Source of the DNA: a virus
Reading direction: 5' to 3' (one strand)
Length of the DNA: 23,960 nucleotides
IMG/VR virus record: IMGVR_UViG_3300017735_001075
Location: 1 to 23,960 of that record
The position numbers and the translations under genes are program-made. Numbering within the stretch: the stretch's first letter is position 1; every line of letters starts with the position of its first letter. Shown piece after piece: positions 1 through 7,379 of this stretch. Below the pieces are notes generated by a model. It made no database searches. It was not told the origin of the DNA and was given only the letters and a program-made list of their open reading frames with translations.

Positions 1-28
1 AAAGTCTTTTTGCTTTTCTCCTATTTTT

Positions 29-493
29 TTATTTGGTATCGGCATAACGGTAATAAACTCCTTTTTTCTTTATAACTAAAACTTGCTTTCTGTTTTCCTT
101 TTTTGACTTATAAGAAATATGCAGCCATTTAGGTTCGTTTCCAAATTCCCAAATTAATTGGTCGAAGTCTAGATTGTCCTTTATGTAGTGGAACATTTCA
201 AGATTAGTCTTACCGCCCATTGAGGTAATATCTATTGCATTACCCGTCAAATGGCTTGATTTTCTACTACCACCCAAAGCGGTATTTAATTTTTCAGAAC
301 GGTAAAAGCTATTTACTTTTATAGGTCCTTTAACCCATTCTCTTAAAGGCTCAAATAATTCCTTAGACACTAGCTTCATATTCTTCTCAATATCCTCGCT
401 AGGAACGTTTTTAATACCAAATTGGCTAGCATACTTTGAGTAGGTTGCCTCCCTGTAGGTTATGTGGTCGCTTATATTATTTTTCTTTGCCAT
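29..493 (-). CDS. M15-family peptidase, probable endolysin
   Basis: Predicted zinc peptidase of the M15 (VanY/Ply-like) family that cuts peptide bonds in peptidoglycan, so probably the lysis enzyme. Seen in the 154-residue protein: the zinc-site motif SxHxxxxxxD at residues 79-88 (His81, Asp88) and the second ligand in WLHISY (His125), with the family's SFYRSEKLN segment at 62-70. The length fits a single catalytic domain with no cell-wall-binding domain. There is no signal peptide, so a holin would be needed, and none is recognisable in the window. ATG start at 493 in a purine-rich leader. It is the last gene of the head module seen here. A tail-associated role is possible but less likely because it lies after the connector. 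Confidence 0.85.
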   Translation of the reverse strand: MAKKNNISDHITYREATYSKYASQFGIKNVPSEDIEKNMKLVSKELFEPLREWVKGPIKVNSFYRSEKLNTALGGSRKSSHLTGNAIDITSMGGKTNLEMFHYIKDNLDFDQLIWEFGNEPKWLHISYKSKKENRKQVLVIKKKGVYYRYADTK

Positions 494-584
494 TGATCTT
501 GTTTTTTTTGTTTACACTTTTTTTTATTTTCTGTAAAAAAACCTCTAATTTTTTTATATTTTTTTCTTTTGGTTTATATATCAT
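477..584 (-). CDS. possible 35-residue lysine-rich peptide
   Basis: A small open frame whose ATG overlaps the stop codon of the connector gene in an ATGA arrangement and which ends 17 bases inside the peptidase gene. The product is very basic, with about 15 lysines in 35 residues. The coupling to the upstream gene is suggestive, but this stretch is an A-rich leader on the coding strand, and such sequence gives lysine codons by composition alone. No family recognised. It may only be the untranslated leader of the peptidase gene. Confidence 0.25.
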   Translation of the reverse strand: MIYKPKEKNIKKLEVFLQKIKKSVNKKNKINGKEK

Positions 585-1087
585 AGAACCCACCCATTAA
601 AAGTAGCATCATAACTAGGATAAATATCGTCGTTTGTATTGCTAGTATATTCCGGATAATTGGATTGATTAAAACTCATAAAGTCTATAAATCTTCTAGA
701 GTACCACTCCGCATTTGTTCTAGCTTTTTCCACCAAAAAGTCTATTTCGTTTTTATCAACAGAAACCGCATTTTCCGACGTGTGTTTAAATACTCCGCCC
801 TGCTTTACTTGGTACGCCGCAAATGGGTAGTAATTGGCCTGTGAGTACCATATTAGCATAGGCACAATATAGTCGTCTAGGATTGTCTTCCACCTTGCAT
901 TTGAAGGGTCGTCAATATTTGGTATTGCGGCCGATAAGCCATTGTATAGGTCCGTCCCCATTATTTGCTGAACGTCTATTTCCTGCGCTATCTTTACGAA
1001 CTGAATAAACTTGTCCGTAGAAATATTGCCGTCCATTATGGAGTTCCTTGCAAGGTCCGTTCTATTTATAAATAATTGTGTAGCCAT
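581..1087 (-). CDS. head-tail connector (adaptor) protein, DUF6712-like
   Basis: Probable head completion/connector protein that sits below the portal ring. The 168-residue protein is mostly helical. Its N-terminal pattern (residues 20-55: a segment beginning ISTDKF followed by AQEIDVQQIMGTDLYNGL) resembles the gp6/DUF6712 type of connector in Bacteroidota phages. The gene starts directly after the portal stop codon, the usual place for a connector. The C-terminus is rich in Asn, Tyr and Asp. The assignment rests on pattern recall plus position; catalytic motifs are neither seen nor expected. Confidence 0.65.
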   Translation of the reverse strand: MATQLFINRTDLARNSIMDGNISTDKFIQFVKIAQEIDVQQIMGTDLYNGLSAAIPNIDDPSNARWKTILDDYIVPMLIWYSQANYYPFAAYQVKQGGVFKHTSENAVSVDKNEIDFLVEKARTNAEWYSRRFIDFMSFNQSNYPEYTSNTNDDIYPSYDATFNGWVL

Positions 1088-3178
1088 TTATCTTCTTTTA
1101 TTTGTTGGTAAAAATCCCTCGTTTGGCATATCAACAGGAAGTTTGGAAACTAAAGGGTCGTTCTTTTCCGGCTTAAATCCTGCTTTTCTCGCTTGGTTTA
1201 CACTTATACTTGGAGCGTTTGGGCTTTTAATATCAATAGTTCCTTTCCCCTTTTTCATATACGTTTTACGCATCCAAAAATGATGGCAAGCGCCTCCGCC
1301 CTTGTAGAGCCAAACCGAATATGTTAAGGCTCCTCGCGGTCCCCAACCAACCTCCCGGCCGTCTTTATTAACGTAGGAAGAATTTACTTGAACGTTACCC
1401 ATTTTTAATATATCCTCTTTTCTGTAGATTTTTTTTGCGGCCACCATTTTTTTGCAAAAGCTTCTACTGTCGTCTGATTGTAGCGAGGCCTTTAGTGGTG
1501 CGTACTGATAGCGGACCTTAAATTGTGTACCGTCCACCGTTTCGTCTTGGCTGCTTTTTGCGTTTGGTCTTGCCGTTCCCGTAGATACAAATTCCCAAAG
1601 CTTTGAAAGTAAACTTTTTCCCTTTGTGTTTAATTGGCTTATTTGATAGTCTAGAGCCTCCTCGGTTTCATAGTCAACCTTTCGCTCGTCAATTAGCTCC
1701 CACTCGGATAGGTCCTCTTCCTCTCCAAAGGATTCTAAAGTAACCTCTTCTAGCTTAACGCAATTAGGTACTTTTTTACCGTTTTTGTCTTTCATTCCCC
1801 TTTGCTCGTAGCCGTCCCAACAGGGAGCCTTTAACTCCTCGTGGCTTACGCAGGGCATATAATAAGTAACTCCCTCAACCTCGTGTTCGTGTGAACCACC
1901 GCAGCCCATTTCTTCTGAAACCTTTTCAGCTTCCTCTTTTGTTTCATAGGCCTGCTTTCCGTCAATCATTTTAAGATTAAACTTTTGCATTTCCACTCCC
2001 GTTTCTTCTTCAATCGTTTCCTTATCTTGAATTGATTTGTCTACCTCAGTAAATTCTAGGGGCTGCAAGGTCGTAAAGTATAGATTTAAGCTTATATCAT
2101 TGTAAGCTAGTATTCTATCAAAGTTATCTATCAAAAGCTCTTGAAAAGGCCTTATAACGGTGTTATCCATTAGCAAGCTAGCGGTCTTTATTTCGTCCGC
2201 ATTATTTCCGAGTCCGGATTGGTCCTTTATTCCTAGAAGCATAGGGCTAACAATTCTGTGAGAAACCATTATTTTTTTGGTTGACTCCTCGCTTAAAAAT
2301 TGGTATTGGTTATGCGCGTCTGATAATTGAACCGGAGTAATTTCCGCTTGGCTTTCTTTGTTGTCATTAAATGCTAAAATGAATTTTCCTGCATTACTGC
2401 TACCGCTAAACTTTTGCGCTATCTTTTTCTCTATTAGCTGCCTTTCCTGTTGGTTCGGCGTGCCGTTATTAAAATTAATTAGCATACTAGGGCTTAGCCC
2501 GTTTAGTATATTATTCAAATGGTAATTTGAAACTTCCTCTTCTAGCTCCGCGTACTGCAGGCCTCCTTGATAGTCTACCGGAGAGTAATAATAAAACCCG
2601 GCCTTATACGGTTGTATGTATAAAATCTCAATGCTATCCTTTGACATTCCGAAAGCAGGGATTCTTAATGGCTCGTCATTCCTTTTTATATTGGCCCAAT
2701 CTTTGAAATAGTAATATGCGGGAACGTCCCCGTCCTCATTGCATTTTTCCGCCCTTAAAGTTTCAACCGGAATATGCTCAACCTGTGCTATAGTTTTTCT
2801 GTCCTTAGAATAAATAATCTGCACCGCACATTGGCCCATTAATTTTAGGTCATAGCAAAGTTTTCTAACGACGTCCTTTTTAAACAGAGAAACCATTTGA
2901 GCGTACTCGTTTGGCTTTTGGCTTGAGTTGGTAGCGTTTAGCCCCTTTCCATAAATGGCTTGGCTAATACCGTTTATTGCGGCGTTATTCGTAGGGCTTC
3001 CATTGTACCTATCAATTAAATACTGAAAGTAGTTATTATCCGCCCCGTACTCAATATATTCCTTTCCCGATACCTCCTTAATTTCCGGGCTTGTATAGGT
3101 GCTTAAATTTACAAAACCAAACTCCGAAGTTTTAGAGTTTTTAATAAATTGTCCCTTGTCGTTTCTTAATCGTTTCAT
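1088..3178 (-). CDS. portal protein with long C-terminal extension
   Basis: Portal proteins form the dodecameric ring through which DNA is packaged and to which the tail is attached. The first 390 or so residues of this 696-residue protein have portal character: an NNAAINGISQAIYGKGLN stretch near residue 65, and LLGIKDQSGLGNNADEI near 315-330, followed by helices that would form the stem and crown. The second half is unlike a plain portal. It has a GCGGSHEHE...YMPC segment near 426-445, a CWDGYEQRGMK...VPNCV segment near 453-473, a Glu/Asp-rich linker, then a Cys/His domain (SRSFCKKM near 574 and GGGACHHFW near 631) that recalls MuF-type minor head domains. The start overlaps the upstream gene by four bases (ATGA). 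Portal identity is good; the reading of the C-terminal half is inference. Confidence 0.8.
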   Translation of the reverse strand: MKRLRNDKGQFIKNSKTSEFGFVNLSTYTSPEIKEVSGKEYIEYGADNNYFQYLIDRYNGSPTNNAAINGISQAIYGKGLNATNSSQKPNEYAQMVSLFKKDVVRKLCYDLKLMGQCAVQIIYSKDRKTIAQVEHIPVETLRAEKCNEDGDVPAYYYFKDWANIKRNDEPLRIPAFGMSKDSIEILYIQPYKAGFYYYSPVDYQGGLQYAELEEEVSNYHLNNILNGLSPSMLINFNNGTPNQQERQLIEKKIAQKFSGSSNAGKFILAFNDNKESQAEITPVQLSDAHNQYQFLSEESTKKIMVSHRIVSPMLLGIKDQSGLGNNADEIKTASLLMDNTVIRPFQELLIDNFDRILAYNDISLNLYFTTLQPLEFTEVDKSIQDKETIEEETGVEMQKFNLKMIDGKQAYETKEEAEKVSEEMGCGGSHEHEVEGVTYYMPCVSHEELKAPCWDGYEQRGMKDKNGKKVPNCVKLEEVTLESFGEEEDLSEWELIDERKVDYETEEALDYQISQLNTKGKSLLSKLWEFVSTGTARPNAKSSQDETVDGTQFKVRYQYAPLKASLQSDDSRSFCKKMVAAKKIYRKEDILKMGNVQVNSSYVNKDGREVGWGPRGALTYSVWLYKGGGACHHFWMRKTYMKKGKGTIDIKSPNAPSISVNQARKAGFKPEKNDPLVSKLPVDMPNEGFLPTNKRR

Positions 3179-3531
3179 CTTACTTTATAAGTATTATCAT
3201 AACCATTATAGCTTAAATATTCATCTTCATTTAAGTCGTAATAGTCATTATTTAATTGGTCTATATTTTGGTCTGTACAGAAAATTCTATCTTTAAAAAT
3301 AACCTCGCCATTGCTAGTAAGTATTAAATCGTAAAAATGATTTTCTATTAATATAGGATTAAAGGTATTACTAAAATTTAAATAATTGCCGGAAATTACC
3401 GCATTTGTAATATTATAGGTTTCTTTTACGTTCGTACTATCGTCCCTTATTGATAAATCAAAGGTGGATAAGTAGCTTCTAGGGATAACCGAAAGTGATT
3501 GCGCGGTCGCTGATGTAGTTAGTATAATCAT
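3175..3531 (-). CDS. small virion-module protein of unknown function
   Basis: A 118-residue protein between the tail tube and portal genes. The sequence alternates polar and hydrophobic residues as in beta strands and has a distinctive KDRIFCTDQ segment near residues 80-88, which I recall from small proteins beside capsid genes in Flavobacteriia phages. The N-terminus (ILTTSATAQS) looks a little like a signal peptide, but the hydrophobic run is too short and lacks basic residues, so export is not supported. The leader contains CGTTATA, as do four other genes here. It is translationally coupled to the portal by an ATGA overlap. Probably a minor structural or assembly protein. Confidence 0.6.
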   Translation of the reverse strand: MIILTTSATAQSLSVIPRSYLSTFDLSIRDDSTNVKETYNITNAVISGNYLNFSNTFNPILIENHFYDLILTSNGEVIFKDRIFCTDQNIDQLNNDYYDLNEDEYLSYNGYDNTYKVR

Positions 3532-3578
3532 TGTTAGTATAACGATAAAAATACTTTAATTTGTAAAATGTATATAAC

Positions 3579-3607
3579 AAAAAAAAGCACCCTTAAAAAA
3601 GAGTGCC
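3579..3607 (-). terminator. Rho-independent terminator after the tail tube gene
   Basis: Read on the minus strand: a hairpin with stem GCACUC/GGGUGC (one G-U pair) and an AU-rich loop, followed by eight U. It lies about 30 bases beyond the stop codon of the tail tube gene and before the next gene's leader, as expected for an intrinsic terminator. Confidence 0.75.
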
Positions 3608-3638
3608 AATTTCAACTAAATAAAATAAACTTTTAGAC

Positions 3639-4169
3639 CTAACTCTGCGGGTCTATTTGTTCGGGTTGTGGGTTAAAAGAGCCCGTTAAGAAATAAGGTG
3701 CAACCTCTTCCATTCCCTCCATAGTAATAGTGAATCCCGAAAGGTCCCCTGCCGCTGCTCCCGTAACTACGGTTCCGCCGGTTAATTCCATTCCGTTCTC
3801 AAATCCACAAAGGAACATATTTCCGTAGTAATCCTCAACCACCACATAAGGTCTAGCTAAAGCGATAGTTTGTAACTCGGCCTGTGTTTTAGCGTCTAAA
3901 TAAGTAAGCGTTAAATTTAAAGTTTGTGTGTAAAAAGTGGTTCCATTTTCTCTACTACTTGTTACGGTAGTTTCTAAACTTGAATTTCCTTTTACGTCGA
4001 ATTGATACCATTTAGGTACAGGGCTATTTGGGTCAATAGTAGCCTCTTTTGTTATTGGGTCCACGATAATATCGTCAATAGAGCCATAGTTTGCAAAATA
4101 AGCTCTTTTAATTCCGCCAAAGGCAGCCTTACAAGGTATGATTCTCCCGGTTGTTAAAGTACAAGACAT
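3639..4169 (-). CDS. major tail tube protein
   Basis: Probable major tail protein forming the tube of a siphovirus tail. The 176-residue product starts MSCTLTTGR. It has the CKAAFGGIKRAYFANYG segment, then a beta-rich region with RENGTTFYTQTL (about residues 73-84), VVVEDYYGNMFLCGFENGM (about 107-125) and a Gly/Ala-rich stretch before the C-terminus, a pattern I know from Bacteroidota phage tail tube proteins. The frame is open to a TTG at 4199, but that start would lie inside the terminator hairpin, so ATG at 4169 with its A-rich leader is preferred. Flanked by terminators on both sides, which suits a gene expressed at its own level. It sits in the head module rather than beside the other tail genes. 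Confidence 0.75.
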   Translation of the reverse strand: MSCTLTTGRIIPCKAAFGGIKRAYFANYGSIDDIIVDPITKEATIDPNSPVPKWYQFDVKGNSSLETTVTSSRENGTTFYTQTLNLTLTYLDAKTQAELQTIALARPYVVVEDYYGNMFLCGFENGMELTGGTVVTGAAAGDLSGFTITMEGMEEVAPYFLTGSFNPQPEQIDPQS

Positions 4170-4184
4170 TTGTTTTATGTTTTT

Positions 4185-4221
4185 AAAAAAAAAGGGCAAG
4201 TAGATATATTTCTACCTACCC
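4185..4221 (-). terminator. strong intrinsic terminator or attenuator after the capsid gene
   Basis: Minus-strand RNA forms an 11-bp stem (GGGUAGGUAGA with UCUACUUGCCC, two G-U pairs), a six-base AAUAUA loop, then nine U. The next start codon lies only about 15 bases after the U tract, so no full promoter fits between. The hairpin therefore probably reduces, rather than ends, transcription into the tail tube gene, or protects the 3' end of the capsid mRNA. Confidence 0.85.
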
Positions 4222-4243
4222 TTATTTTATGGTTATTAATTAA

Positions 4244-5218
4244 TTATGCAAAAGAAACGATGTCCTCAGCAATTCCAAATTGAACTCCACTTGTAAAACG
4301 CATTACCATTCTTACATTGTTTGAAGCGTCCAAATCTGCCATATCCAAAACCTTAACTTCCTGTGTAGAATTTAGTAATCCTGTTCCGAAATAAAGGTTC
4401 CCTCTTTGAGCAGCATACATTTTGTCGTCAGACAATCCCGGAGAAACAAAAATCTTAACTCCGTTCACAGTTAGTGAGCCATTGTTCCACCATTGCGTCC
4501 CCATTCCGTTAACACCATTTGCTCCTAATCCATTTGCTCCAAATCCGCCCAATGCTTGAACGTAAAGTTTTGCGGCCTTAGAAGAAATGTATAAAAATAA
4601 ATCTTCTTTTCCGTAAACTTGGCTAGGAATAGCCGCTACAACGTCAGATAATTTCTCAATGATGTTACCCGCCGTTAAAGGTGCTGAAACTAAAGCTTGA
4701 GCCGCAGGAATGTCCCCTGCAGTTACCGCAGCAGCGATCAACTTTTCAAATCCGTCAAAAGAGGTATATCCTGCTCCTGCAGTATCTCCTTGCCAAATGT
4801 TAAACTCAGTATTTTGTGCAACTTCTGCTGCAACGTGAGCTATTAAAAAATCAGAAAATTTAGGAGGTAAAGATTGACCTAAACCGTAGCCCATTTGTTG
4901 GCTTTCCCAATCGTTAACAAAGTCGTACTTACATAACTGTAAGTTTACTTGTAATTCTTTTGGCTCAATAATTCTTTCAGTTAAAGTTACTGAACTGTTA
5001 GGCACAAAGTCGCACCCGGCAGCAGTTACTAAATCTCCTGTTGCTAATTTTTTAATTACTTCTTTGTAAGAAATATTAGATTTTACAGAAATACCTCCGT
5101 CGTCAATAGTAGACGCTTTCAAAAGTGCAGCCGCGATATACTCTCCTGCAAATTCTCCTGCATAAGTAGTAGTGATGTTAGTTGTAGTTGCTAAATCAAC
5201 TTTTTTTAAGTTACTCAT
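4244..5218 (-). CDS. major capsid protein
   Basis: Probable HK97-fold major capsid protein, 324 residues, a normal length. The order protease, scaffold, capsid supports this. Features seen: an N-terminal region with TTAGEFAGEYIAAAL-like spacing, a central FDGFEKLI segment typical of the A-domain region of Bacteroidota phage capsid proteins, the VYGKEDLFLYIS strand-helix pattern, and a C-terminal VRMVMRFTSGVQFG strand region. A Gly/Asn-rich insertion (GGFGANGLGANGVNGMG, about residues 224-240) looks like an exposed loop. ATG start at 5218, 11 bases after the scaffold gene. A terminator hairpin directly follows the stop codon. Confidence 0.8.
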   Translation of the reverse strand: MSNLKKVDLATTTNITTTYAGEFAGEYIAAALLKASTIDDGGISVKSNISYKEVIKKLATGDLVTAAGCDFVPNSSVTLTERIIEPKELQVNLQLCKYDFVNDWESQQMGYGLGQSLPPKFSDFLIAHVAAEVAQNTEFNIWQGDTAGAGYTSFDGFEKLIAAAVTAGDIPAAQALVSAPLTAGNIIEKLSDVVAAIPSQVYGKEDLFLYISSKAAKLYVQALGGFGANGLGANGVNGMGTQWWNNGSLTVNGVKIFVSPGLSDDKMYAAQRGNLYFGTGLLNSTQEVKVLDMADLDASNNVRMVMRFTSGVQFGIAEDIVSFA

Positions 5219-5229
5219 TTTTTTTTATT

Positions 5230-5880
5230 TTAATTTTTAATTTTACTTATTTGCTCCATAACCTTGTCAAAGGTTGTATTAAATTTTCCTTTTCCAAATT
5301 CAACCCTGTTTACCTTTTTTGATTCTCCCTCCGGGTTGTGCTTTATTGGTTTAGCTGCGGCCTCTGATAATTCGGCTTTTACCTTTTCAGTTATTTTTTC
5401 TGAAAATTCTTCTTTTACTGTTCTAGACTTTAAAGGCGCTTGCGCTTCCGTAGATAAATCTTCTTTAGGTTCTAGCATTGCTTTGATTTCCTCAATCATA
5501 TTTTTAACCTCTGCCAATTCCTCTTTGGTCGCGTAACCTAGCTCCTCTTTTTCTTCTTTTTCTTCTTCCTCTAGGTCCTCAGTAGTTTCCTCTTTTTCTT
5601 CTTCTTTTGTTTCCTCTTCCTTTGCCGGAGCCTCGTCTGATACCTCTCTAATATCTGCAATGGTTCCCTCTTCTTCAACTACTACTAGTCTGCCATCTTC
5701 AAGTAAATACTCTCCGACAGGCATTGCTACCTTTTCGTCGTCTGTTACTATAAAGACTTCCTTTCCTTTTTCAAATGACTCTGCGGTTATTACAGTCCCA
5801 TTTTCTAGCTTGGTTTCTTCAAGTTTTACTTCAATATTTAGAAGCGTTTTAATTTGGTTTAACATTTCGGTTGATTTCAT
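5230..5880 (-). CDS. capsid scaffold-like protein
   Basis: Likely scaffolding protein that guides capsid assembly and leaves or is digested during maturation. The 216-residue protein has a small folded N-terminal part (residues 1-80), then a very acidic Glu/Lys stretch (about 85-115), a helical coiled-coil segment (about 118-140) and a basic, helical C-terminus, the usual build of scaffolds, which bind capsid protein through a basic C-terminal helix. It lies immediately upstream of the capsid gene and downstream of the protease gene. ATG start at 5880; the leader contains CGTTATA. The call rests on composition and position, not on a family signature. Confidence 0.7.
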   Translation of the reverse strand: MKSTEMLNQIKTLLNIEVKLEETKLENGTVITAESFEKGKEVFIVTDDEKVAMPVGEYLLEDGRLVVVEEEGTIADIREVSDEAPAKEEETKEEEKEETTEDLEEEEKEEKEELGYATKEELAEVKNMIEEIKAMLEPKEDLSTEAQAPLKSRTVKEEFSEKITEKVKAELSEAAAKPIKHNPEGESKKVNRVEFGKGKFNTTFDKVMEQISKIKN

Positions 5881-5931
5881 AATTACTTATATAACGATTA
5901 TTAATTTAATTTTTGCATTTTGGTTATTATT

Positions 5932-6765
5932 TTAAGGCGTACAATTTGTAAAATTGGGCTTAGGTAAATTCCAAGCGGTCGCATTATCACTAAAGCCGGA
6001 GCAGGCAGTAACGTTTCCAACGCTCCAACTACCTAAGTCTTGATTGTAGGCCGCTGCGTCCTTAAACATTTGCACCATATCGGTAACATTGCCCACGTCC
6101 CAATTACTTAGGGGCTGATTAAATGCATTTGCTCCGCTAAACATAGAACCCATTGATGTCGCGGTAGAGGTATTCCAATCCTTTATTATTCCATTAAATG
6201 ACTGCGCACCGTTAAAGGCTTGAATCATAAGTTCAACATTGCCCACGTCCCAAGAATTTAAATCTTGATTAAAATTAAAGGCATTTTGAAACATTCTTGA
6301 CATAGCGTACAAGTTACTAACATTCCACCCGCCTATATTTTGGTTGAAACTCCAAGCCCCGCTAAACATATTTCCCATAACAGTAACATTGCCCACGTCC
6401 CAAGCAGAAATATCTCCGTTAAAGTTGGTCTTGTTAAAAAAAGCGTTGCTCATATTCGTTACTTGGCTTACGTCCCAATCTTGTATTTTTCCATAAGGAA
6501 TCAAGTCATAGTCCCCGTTGGGGTCTTGCGCCAATATATCTGTGATAGCCTGCTGAAAAGTTGCGTCTGTTAATGGCGGGTTTACAGGCGGAGTCGGTGC
6601 TATGCCTGTAATACTACCTATTCCCTGTGATTGAATAGAACCATCGCAGCAACTTATTGAGTATGTATTGGTGTCCCAACAAAGGCAGGCCCGAGAGCCA
6701 CCCTTGGGGCTTGTTCTACTCCCTATGTAAATTCCGTTACTTTTCCTCACTTGACAGTATTTCAA
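5932..6765 (-). CDS. DUF285 (BspA-like) repeat protein in the head module
   Basis: The 277-residue protein has a Cys-rich N-terminal module (CLCWDTNTYSISCCDG, about residues 27-42) and a Pro-rich linker (about 57-66). Seven repeats of about 24 residues follow, of the form WDVGNVTxM...FxGAxxFNQ (about 93-265), which match the DUF285/BspA-type surface repeat. The N-terminal module is one I recall from structural proteins of Flavobacteriia phages, so it probably anchors the protein to the particle while the repeats project and bind something outside. Starts at TTG 6765, overlapping the protease gene by 29 bases; GTG at codon 6 is an alternative. No lipobox or signal peptide, unlike cellular BspA proteins. 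Confidence 0.7.
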   Translation of the reverse strand: MKYCQVRKSNGIYIGSRTSPKGGSRACLCWDTNTYSISCCDGSIQSQGIGSITGIAPTPPVNPPLTDATFQQAITDILAQDPNGDYDLIPYGKIQDWDVSQVTNMSNAFFNKTNFNGDISAWDVGNVTVMGNMFSGAWSFNQNIGGWNVSNLYAMSRMFQNAFNFNQDLNSWDVGNVELMIQAFNGAQSFNGIIKDWNTSTATSMGSMFSGANAFNQPLSNWDVGNVTDMVQMFKDAAAYNQDLGSWSVGNVTACSGFSDNATAWNLPKPNFTNCTP

Positions 6766-7345
6766 TTATTTTTAGTAACGTCGCTTTATCATTTTGGGCT
6801 GACATATCCTCCTTAATTTCTTCTTTAGGTGCTTCCATTTTGTCTGCAAAGTAACCCTCAATAGAAAAACCCTTAACTTTATTTGTTCTAACGTATTCAT
6901 TCCAAATTTCCTCATTATTTACTTTAACCGAGCCCATCCAAGTTCCCACCGGGACGTTCAGTCCGTATTTCCTAGACTTATCCTGCACCTCATCTTCAAC
7001 AATCCAAGATTCAACCAATGTAAGGCCTTTTAATTCCTTTGAGTGTTCTAGCGTTGAGTTATTTTGGTAGCCATTTCTTAAGTACATTTGCGAGGCCTTA
7101 GAAATAGTTTCTTTAGAGAAAAAAATATAATAATCTCCCTCTTCGTTTTTTCTGTAAATTGGCTTGTTAGGTATTAATAAAGCACCTAGCAAAATCCTTT
7201 TTTCTTTGTCAACTTCTGCTAGCTTAATTTCTTCCCCTTTTAAGGCAACAAAGTCTGATTCTATGGCCGGGCTTTCAACTATTGAAATGGCCTCGATTCC
7301 GCTTTCTTCTTGTTCCTCGTCTAATATTAGTTCTACTATTCTCAT
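6737..7345 (-). CDS. prohead protease, XkdF-like
   Basis: Probable serine protease that matures the prohead by cutting scaffold and capsid subunits. The 202-residue protein matches the XkdF-like family layout: VESPAIESDF near residues 23-32, a core with STLEHS (His101 as likely catalytic histidine), VESWIVED near 111-118, PVGTWMGSV near 132-140, and KGFSIEGYF with the likely nucleophile Ser161. It lies upstream of the scaffold and capsid genes, as proteases of this class do, with the DUF285-repeat gene inserted between. ATG start at 7345; the leader has CGTTATAATAGT directly before the ATG. Confidence 0.8.
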   Translation of the reverse strand: MRIVELILDEEQEESGIEAISIVESPAIESDFVALKGEEIKLAEVDKEKRILLGALLIPNKPIYRKNEEGDYYIFFSKETISKASQMYLRNGYQNNSTLEHSKELKGLTLVESWIVEDEVQDKSRKYGLNVPVGTWMGSVKVNNEEIWNEYVRTNKVKGFSIEGYFADKMEAPKEEIKEDMSAQNDKATLLKIIEILSSEEK

Positions 7346-7379
7346 ACTATTATAACGTTTATTTTATTAATTTTTGTAT

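Noticed and set aside
3175-3531. Signal peptide on the 118-residue protein
   Set aside because: The hydrophobic stretch is short, there is no basic N-terminus, and the context is virion structural.
4169-4199. TTG start at 4199 for the tail tube gene
   Set aside because: It would place the start inside the terminator stem. ATG 4169 has the usual A-rich leader and gives the expected N-terminus.
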